The notes: generated by a model from the sequence alone, not told the origin. Counted from the first letter of the stretch, positions 52,893 to 63,383 are shown. The stretch is 64,000 bases of DNA from Clostridium sp. 1001271st1 H5 (GCF_005845215.1 NZ_SPHO01000013.1:1-64000); one strand, 5' to 3'. Translations and numbers: made by a program.

Positions 52893-54167
52893 ATGACAAG
52901 CTTACAGAGGAAGCCCCTGGAGCTGTATGTCCATGTGCCCTTTTGCGCCAGGAAATGTCTTTACTGCGATTTCCTGTCCTTCAGGGCGCTGGCGTCTGTC
53001 CAGGAGGCTTATACCGAACAACTAATAAGGGAAATAGAAGTCCAGGGTGCCTGCTGCCGTGAATACCAGGTCAAGACCGTGTTCATAGGAGGAGGCACTC
53101 CTTCTGTTATGGAACCGTGTCTTATCCGGGACATCATGCAGGCCCTGAACAAAAATTTTGACATAGCAGCAGAGGCGGAGATTACCATTGAGGTCAATCC
53201 CGGCACCCTGCTTCAGAATAAGCTTCACATCTACCGTGCGGCGGGAATCAACCGGCTGAGCATTGGCCTTCAGTCTGCGGACAACCAGGAGCTTAAGGAC
53301 CTGGGGCGGATTCATACCTTTGAGGAATTCCTGAAGAGTTACCAGTGCGCCCGCATGGCCGGGTTCACCAACGTAAATGTGGATTTGATGAGCAGCATTC
53401 CGGGCCAGACACTGGAGAGCTGGAAGAATACCCTTAAAAAGGTGACTATGCTGAAGCCGGAGCATATATCCGCATACAGTCTCATTGTGGAGGAGGGAAC
53501 CCCTTTCTGGGACCGCTACGGAAAGAGGGAAGGGGAGGAGACTGGTCTTAAAACAGACGATGTCTGCTTTCTGCATCCCCGGGGCGGCCGCCTGGAGTCA
53601 AATACCGTCCCCAGAAAAAGAGCGGCTCTTTATCCCCCCCTTCCGGATGAGGAGACAGAGAACCGCATATATCATTTTACCAGGACATATCTGGAGGAAC
53701 AGGGATACGGCCGTTATGAGATATCCAATTACGCCAAGCCGGGCAGGGAGTGCCTGCACAACACAGGCTATTGGAGGGGAGTTTCCTATCTGGGACTGGG
53801 ACTTGGCTCCTCATCCTGCATGAACGGGACCCGTTTCTCCAATGAACGGGATTTAGATACCTATCTGCACCTGGATTTTTCCCAAGAAGGTGGAGCCTCA
53901 GCCCTGTCCTCTCTCAGGGGCCCGGTGGAGGAACTGACCAGGGAAGCCCAGATGGAGGAATTTATGTTTCTGGGCCTGCGCATGACAAGAGGCGTATCAG
54001 AGATAGACTTCGTATCCATGTTCGGAGTCAAAATAGAAAGCATATACGGCCCTGTAATAGAGAGGCTTATTGCCAACGGCCTCTTAAAACGCGAGGGCGT
54101 CCGGATATCACTGACCGAATGGGGAATGGACGTAAGCAATTTTGTGCTCAGCGAATTTCTGCTCTAG
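52893..54167 (+). CDS. hemW: HemW-type radical SAM protein (coproporphyrinogen III oxidase-like)
   Basis: The 424-residue protein has the radical SAM cluster motif in FCARKCLYCDFLS (CX3CX2C), FIGGGTPSV, then LSIGLQSADNQELKDLGRIH and NVDLMSSIPGQTLESW, as in HemW (haem chaperone). True HemN has an additional N-terminal motif that is absent. It is longer than usual (about 380): a stretch at about residues 210-250 (GLKTDDVCFLHPRGGRLESN) looks inserted. AGGTGGG precedes the ATG. Confidence 0.9.
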   Translation: MTSLQRKPLELYVHVPFCARKCLYCDFLSFRALASVQEAYTEQLIREIEVQGACCREYQVKTVFIGGGTPSVMEPCLIRDIMQALNKNFDIAAEAEITIEVNPGTLLQNKLHIYRAAGINRLSIGLQSADNQELKDLGRIHTFEEFLKSYQCARMAGFTNVNVDLMSSIPGQTLESWKNTLKKVTMLKPEHISAYSLIVEEGTPFWDRYGKREGEETGLKTDDVCFLHPRGGRLESNTVPRKRAALYPPLPDEETENRIYHFTRTYLEEQGYGRYEISNYAKPGRECLHNTGYWRGVSYLGLGLGSSSCMNGTRFSNERDLDTYLHLDFSQEGGASALSSLRGPVEELTREAQMEEFMFLGLRMTRGVSEIDFVSMFGVKIESIYGPVIERLIANGLLKREGVRISLTEWGMDVSNFVLSEFLL

Positions 54168-54188
54168 AATTCTAAACGGGGAGGAAAA

Positions 54189-54926
54189 ATGTCAGAGAAT
54201 AAAACCATACGGGAAACCGTAAGAAAAAGACTGGAGGAAGCATCCGACCCGGAATACAGGGACTTCCACAGCCGTCTTCTGCCGGGAATCACCGGCATAG
54301 CGGGAGTGCGCACGCCCGTACTCCGGGGAATCGCAAAGGACTTAAAAAGGAACGGATGGCAGGAATACATAGAAGAGGTGTCAGAGGCCTGGAAGGAAAA
54401 CGGCCAGGGAGCAGAGGGCGTCCTCTATGACGAGATGATAATCTGGGGGCTGTGTATCTGCGGAGGCTGCCGCGACTGGGACACTGCCAGGAAATACATA
54501 ACCGGCTTTGTCCCGGCTATCAATAACTGGGCTGTATGCGATATCTTCTGCGGCTCACTTAAAATCACCAGCCGTTACAAGGAAGAAGTCTGGCAGTTCA
54601 TCCTGCCCTATTTCCGGTCGGACCGTGAATACGACCTGCGGTTTGGAACCGTCATGCTGTTATCCCATTACGCGGACCAGGACCATCTGGACCGTGCCCT
54701 GACACTGCTGGACGGCATCCATCATACCGGATACTATGCCAGAATGGCAGTGGCCTGGGCTGTTTCTGTTTATTTTGTCAAATTTCCGGACCAGGTGATG
54801 AAATACTTAAAGCAGAGCAGCCTGGATGACTGGACCTACAATAAAGCTCTGCAGAAAATCACAGAGTCCTTCCGCGTGGACAGGGAAACAAAACAGCTGA
54901 TACGGGAAATGCGCAGAGGACGCTGA
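54189..54926 (+). CDS. AlkD-like DNA alkylation repair protein
   Basis: The 245-residue protein is a HEAT-like repeat DNA glycosylase family member: GVRTPVLRGIAKDLKRNG, WAVCDIFCGSLKITSRY and GTVMLLSHYADQDHLDRALT are typical of AlkD, which removes N3- and N7-alkylpurines without base flipping. GGGGAGG precedes the ATG. It starts 22 bp after hemW, probably in one transcript. Confidence 0.88.
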   Translation: MSENKTIRETVRKRLEEASDPEYRDFHSRLLPGITGIAGVRTPVLRGIAKDLKRNGWQEYIEEVSEAWKENGQGAEGVLYDEMIIWGLCICGGCRDWDTARKYITGFVPAINNWAVCDIFCGSLKITSRYKEEVWQFILPYFRSDREYDLRFGTVMLLSHYADQDHLDRALTLLDGIHHTGYYARMAVAWAVSVYFVKFPDQVMKYLKQSSLDDWTYNKALQKITESFRVDRETKQLIREMRRGR

Positions 54927-54949
54927 CAAAGAACCCGGCTGCGTACCCC

Positions 54950-54978
54950 TTGTTCTCTCTAAAAACTTGTGCTACAAT
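54950..54978 (+). promoter_or_regulatory. Promoter of the ahpC operon
   Basis: TTGTTC (54950-54955) and TACAAT (54973-54978), 17 nt apart, about 80 bp before ahpC. No clear PerR box was recognised. Confidence 0.62.
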
Positions 54979-55058
54979 CAAATTGATATCAGAAAAGTCA
55001 GTTTATTCACCGGAAAACTGGCGTTGTTGTCTTTACAATTGGAGAAAGGAGCATTGTT

Positions 55059-55625
55059 ATGGGGAATCTGATTAACAGAACCATCGGGGAATTCAGGGTA
55101 CAGGCCTTTTATCAGGGGAAGTTCATGGATGTGACCAGGGAGGACACCCTGGGACACTGGTCTGTATTTTTTTTCTACCCGGCTGATTTTACCTTTGTAT
55201 GTCCTACGGAGCTGGGGGACCTGGCTGATTATTATGAGGAATTTAAGGCGGCCGGATGTGAGATTTATTCCGTGTCGGAGGATACCCATTTTGTCCATAA
55301 GGCGTGGGCAGATACCTCGGAAACCATCCGGAAAATACATTATCCCATGCTGGGGGACCCGGCCGGGAAGCTGGCCAGGGAGTTCGGCGTGCTGGATGAG
55401 GAGGAAGGACAGGCGTTCAGAGGAACCTTTATCCTGAATCCGGAAGGTAAGATTAAGGCGTATGAGATACATGATATGGGAATCGGCCGGAATGCAGAGG
55501 AACTGCTGCGCAAGGTCCAGGCTGCCCAGTTTGTGGAGGAGCATGGAGACCAGGTGTGTCCCGCCAAATGGAAACCGGGAGAAGAGACACTGACGCCCAG
55601 CCTGGACTTGGTGGGGATGCTGTAG
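55059..55625 (+). CDS. ahpC: Peroxiredoxin AhpC
   Basis: The 188-residue typical 2-Cys peroxiredoxin has the peroxidatic Cys in FTFVCPTELGDL (about residue 47), Arg in the AFRGTFIL segment and the resolving Cys in DQVCPAKWKPGE (about residue 167). It reduces hydrogen peroxide and organic peroxides. GAGAAAGGAG precedes the ATG. The next gene, only 4 bp downstream, encodes its probable reductant. Confidence 0.95.
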   Translation: MGNLINRTIGEFRVQAFYQGKFMDVTREDTLGHWSVFFFYPADFTFVCPTELGDLADYYEEFKAAGCEIYSVSEDTHFVHKAWADTSETIRKIHYPMLGDPAGKLAREFGVLDEEEGQAFRGTFILNPEGKIKAYEIHDMGIGRNAEELLRKVQAAQFVEEHGDQVCPAKWKPGEETLTPSLDLVGML

Positions 55626-55629
55626 GGAG

Positions 55630-56295
55630 GTGGATGCTACGATTGATTTAAATACGATTCCCGGAGAAAGCAGCCTGGTGGACCAGGGGCTTAAGGAACA
55701 GCTGGCCGGTATCTTCGGCAGGATGGAGAAACCGGTGACAATCAGGGCAGTGGTGGATTTATCCGGGGAAAAGGACCGGGAAATGGCCTCCTTTCTCAGG
55801 GTCATTGTCTCCCTGAGCCCGAAACTGGGGCTTGAGCTATACGGTCCCGGCGAGGCGGACCAGGTGCCTGAACTGAATACAGCATGGCTGCCTGTAACCG
55901 GGCTCTACAAGGATGGGACCTATGGCAGGGCTGCTTTTCACGGAGTGCCGGGAGGAAAGGAAATCAATTCCTTTGTGCTGGCCATCTATAACCTGGCAGG
56001 ACCCGGGCAGGAAGTGCCAAAAGGAACCAGGAAAAAGATTGAGCGGCTGGACAAGAAGACGAATATCAAGATATGCGTGTCCCTTGCCTGCCATCACTGC
56101 CCTTTGGTGGTGACGGCCTGCCAGCAGATTGCTTTTCTGAATCCGAATATTGAGGCTGAGATGATAGATGCAGCCCTTTACGATGACCTGGTGGCTGAGT
56201 ATGATATTAAGCGGGTGCCCATGATGATTATGAATGACAGCAGGATTGTTATGGGTAGCAAGACCATGGATGAAATCGTCACTTTGTTAAAATAA
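55630..56295 (+). CDS. AhpF N-terminal-domain-like disulfide reductase (glutaredoxin-like)
   Basis: The 221 residues match the N-terminal double-thioredoxin domain of AhpF, with a CHHC redox motif (VSLACHHCPLVVTACQQIA, about residue 150), but lack the FAD/NADH domains. The protein would pass electrons from a thioredoxin-reductase-like enzyme to AhpC. The listed GTG directly follows the ahpC stop, with its GGGAGG overlapping it. A rare start slightly downstream, such as ATT, would have better spacing, so the start is uncertain. Confidence 0.83.
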   Translation: MDATIDLNTIPGESSLVDQGLKEQLAGIFGRMEKPVTIRAVVDLSGEKDREMASFLRVIVSLSPKLGLELYGPGEADQVPELNTAWLPVTGLYKDGTYGRAAFHGVPGGKEINSFVLAIYNLAGPGQEVPKGTRKKIERLDKKTNIKICVSLACHHCPLVVTACQQIAFLNPNIEAEMIDAALYDDLVAEYDIKRVPMMIMNDSRIVMGSKTMDEIVTLLK

Positions 56296-56401
56296 TAACT
56301 AAAAAATGGTAAAAACACGTTAAAAAGTTGTTAAATATGAATGAAAAAAGTGCTCAAATTGGTAAAAAAATGTACATTGTGTGAGAAATAAAATTCTTCT
56401 A

Positions 56402-56430
56402 TTGAATTTATATGTGCAATGTGCTATATT
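56402..56430 (+). promoter_or_regulatory. Promoter of the glycerol operon
   Basis: TTGAAT (56402-56407) and TATATT (56425-56430), 17 nt apart, with a start near 56437. This gives a leader of about 115 nt containing the terminator at 56474-56523. Confidence 0.65.
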
Positions 56431-56457
56431 GGAAACAGGTAAAGAAAGACAAATAAA

Positions 56458-56523
56458 ATTGCTGAGATGATGAGAGCATAGTAAAACGACAGAAATGTTG
56501 ATTTAGAACTATGCTCTTTTTTA
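56458..56523 (+). promoter_or_regulatory. Leader terminator with shared upstream motif before glpP (GlpP antitermination site candidate)
   Basis: TTGCTGAGATGATGAGAGC (from 56459) runs into the left arm of a stem GAGCATAGT/ACTATGCTC (56474-56516), followed by TTTTTT. The same motif overlaps the terminator at 59577. GlpP proteins are known to antiterminate at leader hairpins of glp operons, so this site probably gives autoregulation of glpP and the genes behind it. Confidence 0.6.
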
Positions 56524-56553
56524 TTGGTAAAATCGTGTGAGGGGGTGATACCG

Positions 56554-57123
56554 ATGAATCAGAAACTGTATGATTTGATTGAGGCCAATCCAGTCATAGC
56601 AGCGGTAAAGGACATGGATGGCCTTGACGCCTGCTGCAAAAGAGATGAGATTAAGGTAGTGTTCATCCTCTTTGGGGATATCTGTAATATCAGCGCCATT
56701 GTCAGACAGATTAAAGATGCAGATAAAGTTGCCATGGTACATATCGACCTGATAACCGGACTCAGCAGCAAAGAGGTTGCAGTGGATTTTATCAGGAATA
56801 ATACCAGTGCAGACGGAATCATCTCAACAAAACCGGCTTTGATTAAACGGGCCAGGGAGTTGTCCTTATATACTACACTGAGGGTTTTTGTACTGGATTC
56901 CATGGCATTTGAAAACATTGAGAAACAGATGAGCGTGGCAAGGCCCGACATCATAGAGATACTTCCGGGCCTCATGCCCAAGGTGATACGCAGGGTGTGC
57001 AGGCTGGTGAAGGTGCCTGTCATAGCGGGGGGACTTATATCAGACAAGGAAGACGTGATGGCCGCCCTTTCAGCCGGGGCCATATCCGTATCGACCACGA
57101 ATCAGAAAGTATGGCTGATGTAG
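56554..57123 (+). CDS. glpP: Glycerol-3-phosphate-responsive antiterminator GlpP
   Basis: From the ATG at 56554, behind GAGGGGGTGAT, the product has 189 residues: NPVIAAVKDMDGLDACCKRD, VVFILFGDICNISAIV, HIDLITGLSSKEVAVDFI, DGIISTKPALIKRARE and IEILPGLMPKVIRRV. These are family hallmarks of a TIM-barrel-like fold. With glycerol-3-phosphate bound it would prevent termination in glp leaders. It heads the glp cluster, and its own leader carries a terminator. Confidence 0.92.
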   Translation: MNQKLYDLIEANPVIAAVKDMDGLDACCKRDEIKVVFILFGDICNISAIVRQIKDADKVAMVHIDLITGLSSKEVAVDFIRNNTSADGIISTKPALIKRARELSLYTTLRVFVLDSMAFENIEKQMSVARPDIIEILPGLMPKVIRRVCRLVKVPVIAGGLISDKEDVMAALSAGAISVSTTNQKVWLM

Positions 57124-57180
57124 ATGAGGAAACTTAAGTCCGTTCTCCTGGGGAAGGAAAATGGGTTTATGTATAAATGA

Positions 57181-58719
<1,539 letters not shown>

Positions 58720-58824
58720 TCAGATATGGGTATGAAACGATGTGATTGAGCATGGCTGCCCGGCATCCGTAGACCTTTCGGCACAGGGGCCGGGGCCATG
58801 CCTTAAAGATAAGGGGGTTTTTAT

Positions 58825-59538
58825 ATGTTACCATATATAGCAGAGTTTTTGGGGACCATGATACTTATCATTTTAGGTGACGGCGTTGTAGCGAACGTGA
58901 CACTCAATAAGTCGGGCATGAAGGGTGCTGGTTCCATCCAGATTACCTTTGCATGGGGCCTTGCGGTTATGCTGCCCGCATTTATCTTTGGCGCTGCGTC
59001 CGGCGCGCATTTTAATCCGGCGCTGACCATTGCCCTGGCAGTGGATGGAAGCATGTCATGGGGACTTGTTCCCGGATACATTGTTGCACAGTTTGCCGGT
59101 GCCTTTGTGGGCGCTGTCATTGTGTATCTTCTGTTCAAAGACCAGTATGACGCAACCGAGTCAGCGGCAACCAAGCTGGGCACCTTCTGTACAGGACCAT
59201 CTGTTCCTAACATGGGACGCAACATTTTAAGCGAGGCAGTTGGTACATTCGTGCTTGTATTCGCAATCAAAGGCATCGGCCAGGTATCCGGCATTGCACC
59301 AGGCGTGGATAAGCTGCTTGTATTCGGAATCATTGTTTCAATCGGTATGTCCCTGGGCGGTCTGACCGGTTATGCCATTAACCCTGCACGTGACCTTGGG
59401 CCGCGTCTGGCCCATGCTGTTCTGCCTATTAAGGGAAAGGGAGATTCCAACTGGGGCTATGCACCGGTGGTTATCATCGGACCGGTTGTGGGCGCAGTTG
59501 TGGCAGCCTTATTATATCAGGCAATTCCGTGGATGTAA
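58825..59538 (+). CDS. glpF: Glycerol facilitator (aquaglyceroporin)
   Basis: The 237-residue MIP-family channel has six transmembrane helices and both NPA boxes (HFNPALTIALA and AINPARDLGPR); the Asp after the second NPAR fits the glycerol-permeable subgroup. It admits glycerol for trapping by GlpK. It follows glpK by 105 bp, with AAGGGGG before the ATG. Confidence 0.94.
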   Translation: MLPYIAEFLGTMILIILGDGVVANVTLNKSGMKGAGSIQITFAWGLAVMLPAFIFGAASGAHFNPALTIALAVDGSMSWGLVPGYIVAQFAGAFVGAVIVYLLFKDQYDATESAATKLGTFCTGPSVPNMGRNILSEAVGTFVLVFAIKGIGQVSGIAPGVDKLLVFGIIVSIGMSLGGLTGYAINPARDLGPRLAHAVLPIKGKGDSNWGYAPVVIIGPVVGAVVAALLYQAIPWM

Positions 59539-59561
59539 CATGTATCCTTAACTGAATATTG

Positions 59562-59623
59562 ATTGCGTGAGATGAGAGCGGAGCAAATAGGTGTGGAAAC
59601 ACGCCTTGTTTGCTCCGCTTTTT
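59562..59623 (+). promoter_or_regulatory. Intercistronic terminator with the shared glp motif
   Basis: TTGCGTGAGATGAGAGC (from 59563) enters the left arm of AGCGGAGCAAA/TTTGCTCCGCT (59577-59619), followed by TTTTT. The motif matches that before glpP (56459) and overlaps the stem in the same place. It is probably a conditional terminator separating glpF from the dehydrogenase genes. Confidence 0.6.
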
Positions 59624-59777
59624 AACCCTTCGGGGCTGAATGTTGGCCGCCCTGGCTGGCTGTGTTAAAACCAGGCCGGCGGATTTAAATAAAAGGCCGG
59701 CCCGGTGAGGGCGGCGGCAGGGAGATGCCGGGCTGATTCGGCATCTTCACAAAAAAAGAAGGAAGGGAACAAAACAT

Positions 59778-61217
59778 ATGTATGACGTAATAATAATCGG
59801 GGCCGGGGTGTCCGGCGCTGCATCTGCCAGGGAACTGTCAAGGTATAAGGTGAAGGCCTGTGTCCTGGAACGGGAGGAGGATGTGTGCTGCGGCACCTCC
59901 AAGGCCAACAGTGCCATTGTCCATGCCGGATATGACGCAGCGGAAGGTTCGCTCATGGCTAAGCTGAATGTGGAAGGAAACCAGATTATGCCTGGACTGG
60001 CCAGGGAACTGGATTTTCCATTCAATCCATGCGGTTCCTTTGTGGTATGTCTGGATGAAGAGTCCATGCCGGACCTCAGGGCTCTGTATGAACGCGGGGT
60101 CAGGAACGGTGTAAAGGATATGGAAATCATCACGGATAAGGCAAGGATTAAGGAGATGGAGCCCAATCTGACAGATGAGGTGGCCGGCGTTCTCTATGCA
60201 CCTACGGCAGGCATCGTATGTCCCTTTAATTTAAACATTGCATTGGCTGAAAATGCTTATACCAACGGCGTGGATTTTAAATTTAACACTGAGGTGACGA
60301 ATATCCGCAGAATAGAGGACGGATGGGCACTGGAAACCAGCCAGGGTGTGTATGAGACCCGGTATGTGGTCAATGCGGCAGGTGTCCATGCCGACCGGTT
60401 CCACAATATGGTCAGTGAGACAAAGATACACATTACCCCCAGAAGAGGAGACTACTGCCTGCTGGATAAGAGTGCGGGAAACCATGTAAACCGCACCATA
60501 TTTGCCCTTCCGGGAAAATATGGAAAGGGAGTCCTGGTATCGCCCACGGTCCATGGAAATCTGATTGTGGGACCCACAGCCATTGATATTGAGGATAAGG
60601 AGGCCACGGCCACCACAAGGGAGGGACTGGATGAACTGATTGCAAAAGCAGGCATGAATGTAAAGGACCTTCCCATGCGCCAGGTCATCACATCCTTTGC
60701 AGGACTCAGGGCCCATGAGGACCACCATGAATTTATTATAAAGGAACTGGAGGATGCGCCGGGATTTGTGGACTGTGCGGGAATCGAGTCACCGGGACTT
60801 ACCAGCTGTCCGGCCGTCGGAAGGATGGTGGCAGGAATTCTTAAGGATAAGCTGGGCCTGGAGCCAAATCCGCAGTTTAACGGCAGCCGCAAGGGCATTC
60901 TGGATCCGGATACCCTTACCAAAGAGGAGCAGGCGGAGCTGATTAAAAAGAATCCTGCTTACGGCAATATCATCTGCCGCTGTGAAATGGTCACCGAGGG
61001 AGAAATCCTGGACGCCATCCACAGGCCGCTGGGGGCCCGTTCCCTGGACGGCATCAAGCGCAGGACCAGGGCTGGAATGGGGCGCTGCCAGGCAGGCTTT
61101 TGTACACCCAGGTCCATGGAACTGCTTCACCGTGAGCTGGGGCTTCCCATGACGGAGATTACAAAAGCCGGCGGGGATTCGAAGCTTGTAGTGGGAACCA
61201 ATAAGGACAGAATATAG
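59778..61217 (+). CDS. glpA: FAD-dependent glycerol-3-phosphate dehydrogenase-like protein with BFD domain
   Basis: The 479-residue protein has an N-terminal FAD-binding motif (VIIIGAGVSGAASAREL), the DAO fold (SAIVHAGYDA, NAAGVHADRF, FAGLRAHEDHHEF), and a C-terminal Fer2_BFD domain whose cysteines lie in IICRCEMVTEGE and GRCQAGFCTPR, likely binding [2Fe-2S]. This architecture is that of the anaerobic dehydrogenase subunit in Firmicutes, which oxidises glycerol-3-phosphate to dihydroxyacetone phosphate. The exact substrate is inferred from the glp context. GGAAGGG precedes the ATG. Confidence 0.83.
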   Translation: MYDVIIIGAGVSGAASARELSRYKVKACVLEREEDVCCGTSKANSAIVHAGYDAAEGSLMAKLNVEGNQIMPGLARELDFPFNPCGSFVVCLDEESMPDLRALYERGVRNGVKDMEIITDKARIKEMEPNLTDEVAGVLYAPTAGIVCPFNLNIALAENAYTNGVDFKFNTEVTNIRRIEDGWALETSQGVYETRYVVNAAGVHADRFHNMVSETKIHITPRRGDYCLLDKSAGNHVNRTIFALPGKYGKGVLVSPTVHGNLIVGPTAIDIEDKEATATTREGLDELIAKAGMNVKDLPMRQVITSFAGLRAHEDHHEFIIKELEDAPGFVDCAGIESPGLTSCPAVGRMVAGILKDKLGLEPNPQFNGSRKGILDPDTLTKEEQAELIKKNPAYGNIICRCEMVTEGEILDAIHRPLGARSLDGIKRRTRAGMGRCQAGFCTPRSMELLHRELGLPMTEITKAGGDSKLVVGTNKDRI

Positions 61218-61234
61218 AAAGGGGCGCGCTTGAG

Positions 61235-62500
61235 ATGAGGAAATATGATATTGTCATAATCGGCGGCGGTCCTGCGGGTCTCGCTGCAGCTGTAGCGGCC
61301 AGGGATAACGGAGTAGAGAGCATCCTAATCCTGGAACGCGATAAGGAACTGGGAGGCATTTTAAACCAGTGCATCCACAACGGATTCGGCCTTCATACAT
61401 TCAAGGAGGAGCTGACAGGTCCTGAGTATGCCGCCAGGTTTGAGGAACAGGTGTATGAGAGGAACATTGAATATAAATTAAACACCATGGTCATGGATAT
61501 CAGCCGCCATAAGGTGGTTACGGCTATGAACCGGGAAGAGGGACTGTTTGAAATACAGGCCAGGGCTGTGATACTGGCTATGGGATGCAGGGAGCGTTCC
61601 AGAGGGGCGCTTAACATACCGGGCTACCGGCCTGCCGGCATTTTTTCGGCGGGAACCGCCCAGCGTCTGGTCAATATGGAGGGCTTTATGCCGGGCAGGG
61701 AAGTGGTTATCCTGGGTTCCGGCGACATCGGTCTTATCATGGCCAGGCGTATGACGTTAGAGGGCGCCAAGGTAAAGGTGGTGGCGGAGCTGATGCCCTA
61801 TTCAGGAGGGCTGAAACGTAATATTGTGCAGTGTCTGGATGATTACGGCATACCGCTTAAGCTGAGCCACACCGTGGTTGATATACGCGGAAAGCAGCGC
61901 CTGGAAGGTATCACCCTGGCTGCCGTGGATGAGAGGGGTAAGCCCATACCGGGAACCGAGGAGGATTATACCTGCGACACCCTGCTTCTCTCCGTGGGCC
62001 TGATTCCTGAGAATGAGCTGTCAAACGGAATGGGAGTGGAGATGAACCGGGTTACGTCAGGACCGGTTGTGAATGAAAGCCTGGAAACCAATATTGAAGG
62101 CGTATTTGCCTGTGGCAACGTGCTCCATGTCCATGATTTGGTGGATTTCGTATCAGAGGAGGCGGGAGCAGCCGGCAAGAATGCAGCCAGATATGTAAAG
62201 GACGGAAGTCGTTCCGGGGAAGGCAGGGAGATTGAGCTGAGGGCAGTGGACGGAGTACGATACACGGTTCCCTGCACCATCCATCCGGACCGCATGGAGG
62301 ATACCCAGATTGTACGTTTCCGTGTGGGAAATGTTTATAAAAACTGCTATATCGGCGTATACTTTGATGATGAGCAGGTGATGCACAGAAAGCGCCCGGT
62401 CATGGCGCCGGGAGAGATGGAGGAGATAAAGCTCCAGAAGGAAAAATTGATGTTGCATCCCGGACTTAAGACGATTACAATAAAGGTAGAGGAGGCATAG
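61235..62500 (+). CDS. FAD/NAD(P)-dependent oxidoreductase, partner of the GlpA-like protein
   Basis: The 421-residue protein has a first nucleotide motif (IVIIGGGPAGLAAAVAARD), a CX-type loop (GGILNQCIHNGFG), a second nucleotide motif (VVILGSGDIGLIMARRMTLE) and a flavin motif near GVFACGNVLHVHDLVDFVSE. It is a Pyr_redox_2 enzyme that would pass electrons from the GlpA-like subunit to NAD or another carrier. It starts 18 bp after glpA with GAAAGGGG. Confidence 0.85.
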   Translation: MRKYDIVIIGGGPAGLAAAVAARDNGVESILILERDKELGGILNQCIHNGFGLHTFKEELTGPEYAARFEEQVYERNIEYKLNTMVMDISRHKVVTAMNREEGLFEIQARAVILAMGCRERSRGALNIPGYRPAGIFSAGTAQRLVNMEGFMPGREVVILGSGDIGLIMARRMTLEGAKVKVVAELMPYSGGLKRNIVQCLDDYGIPLKLSHTVVDIRGKQRLEGITLAAVDERGKPIPGTEEDYTCDTLLLSVGLIPENELSNGMGVEMNRVTSGPVVNESLETNIEGVFACGNVLHVHDLVDFVSEEAGAAGKNAARYVKDGSRSGEGREIELRAVDGVRYTVPCTIHPDRMEDTQIVRFRVGNVYKNCYIGVYFDDEQVMHRKRPVMAPGEMEEIKLQKEKLMLHPGLKTITIKVEEA

Positions 62501-62503
62501 ACC

Positions 62504-62863
62504 ATGGAGAGAAGAGAACTTATCTGTATCGGTTGTCCTATGGGGTGTCCTCTGACCGTTGAATTGGAAAACGGGGAAATCCAGACCATCACAGGATACA
62601 CATGCAGGAAGGGCGAGATATATGCGCGCAAGGAAGTGACCAATCCGACCCGAATCGTTACCTCCACCGTGAGGGTGGAAGGCGGACGGGCTGACATGGT
62701 GTCTGTCAAGACCAGGGAGGATATACCCAAGGATAAGATATTCCAGTGTGTAAAGGCCTTAAAGGGTGTAACCGTCAAGGCTCCCATTCATATCGGAGAT
62801 GTGGTCGTGGCAGATGTGGCAGGCACGGGAGTTGATATAGTGGCCACCAAGGAAGTACTATAG
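62504..62863 (+). CDS. DUF1667 protein, third subunit of the anaerobic dehydrogenase
   Basis: The 119-residue protein has N-terminal cysteines (LICIGCPMGCPLTVELENGE) and a later one (TGYTCRKGEIYARKE), suggesting an iron-sulfur cluster, then VEGGRADMVSVKTRED. DUF1667 genes typically follow the two oxidoreductase genes in glycerol clusters of clostridia. It starts 3 bp after the preceding stop, so it is translationally coupled. Confidence 0.85.
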   Translation: MERRELICIGCPMGCPLTVELENGEIQTITGYTCRKGEIYARKEVTNPTRIVTSTVRVEGGRADMVSVKTREDIPKDKIFQCVKALKGVTVKAPIHIGDVVVADVAGTGVDIVATKEVL

Positions 62864-63027
62864 TTGTGTGCTCCTGGCTGGAGAGGGGACGGGAACAGGG
62901 TTTCCTTCTGAGACAGCAGGAGTACACCGGTCAGTCGGCAGCCGCCATCAGGCGGCGGCCGGCTTACTGCAGGTTAATGGATGGCGGTCCGGATGGAGCG
63001 GCATCCGAATTAGAAGGAGGGCTTTAA

Positions 63028-63219
63028 ATGGAGAAGAAACTGGACATTAATAACATGAACGGAATAACCGAGGAAGAGGATAAGACCTGCGGACTCAATG
63101 ATATGAATTGCCTGGAAGGGGAAGAGGATAAGACCTGCGGACTCAACGACATGAACTGCGTGGAGGAGGAAGAGGACAAAACCTGCGGACTTAACGACAT
63201 GAACTGTCTGGGTGAGTAA
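63028..63219 (+). CDS. 63-residue peptide of three or four CX6C repeats, unknown function
   Basis: GAAGGAGGG lies 7 nt before the ATG. After a short start (MEKKLDINNMNGITE) come three 16-residue repeats, EEDKTCGLNDMNC plus three residues, encoded by 48-bp units at 63073-63120, 63121-63168 and 63169-63216. Each unit has two Cys six residues apart and is acidic. The N-terminal DINNMNG looks like a decayed fourth unit without cysteines. There is no signal peptide. I recognise no family. Its place between DUF1667 and dhaK suggests a role in this redox pathway (cluster or metal binding) or a modified-peptide precursor. Confidence 0.7.
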   Translation: MEKKLDINNMNGITEEEDKTCGLNDMNCLEGEEDKTCGLNDMNCVEEEEDKTCGLNDMNCLGE

Positions 63220-63383
63220 CGGAAACAGTGCAGGGCAGAGGCTATGCGGAGGAGATGTACGGGCGGAGATGAATCCGTCCGGCGCTCCTGCCGCAGGTCC
63301 CTGCTTTACGTGGTTCATGAACCAATTGGAAAGCTGCTGCCCCATTTGGCGCAGCCCATAAAATAGAAGGGGGTTTTCGCAAT

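Noticed and set aside
63073-63216. 48-bp tandem repeats considered as a CRISPR array
   Set aside because: The units are contiguous without spacers and code in one frame for a repeat peptide.
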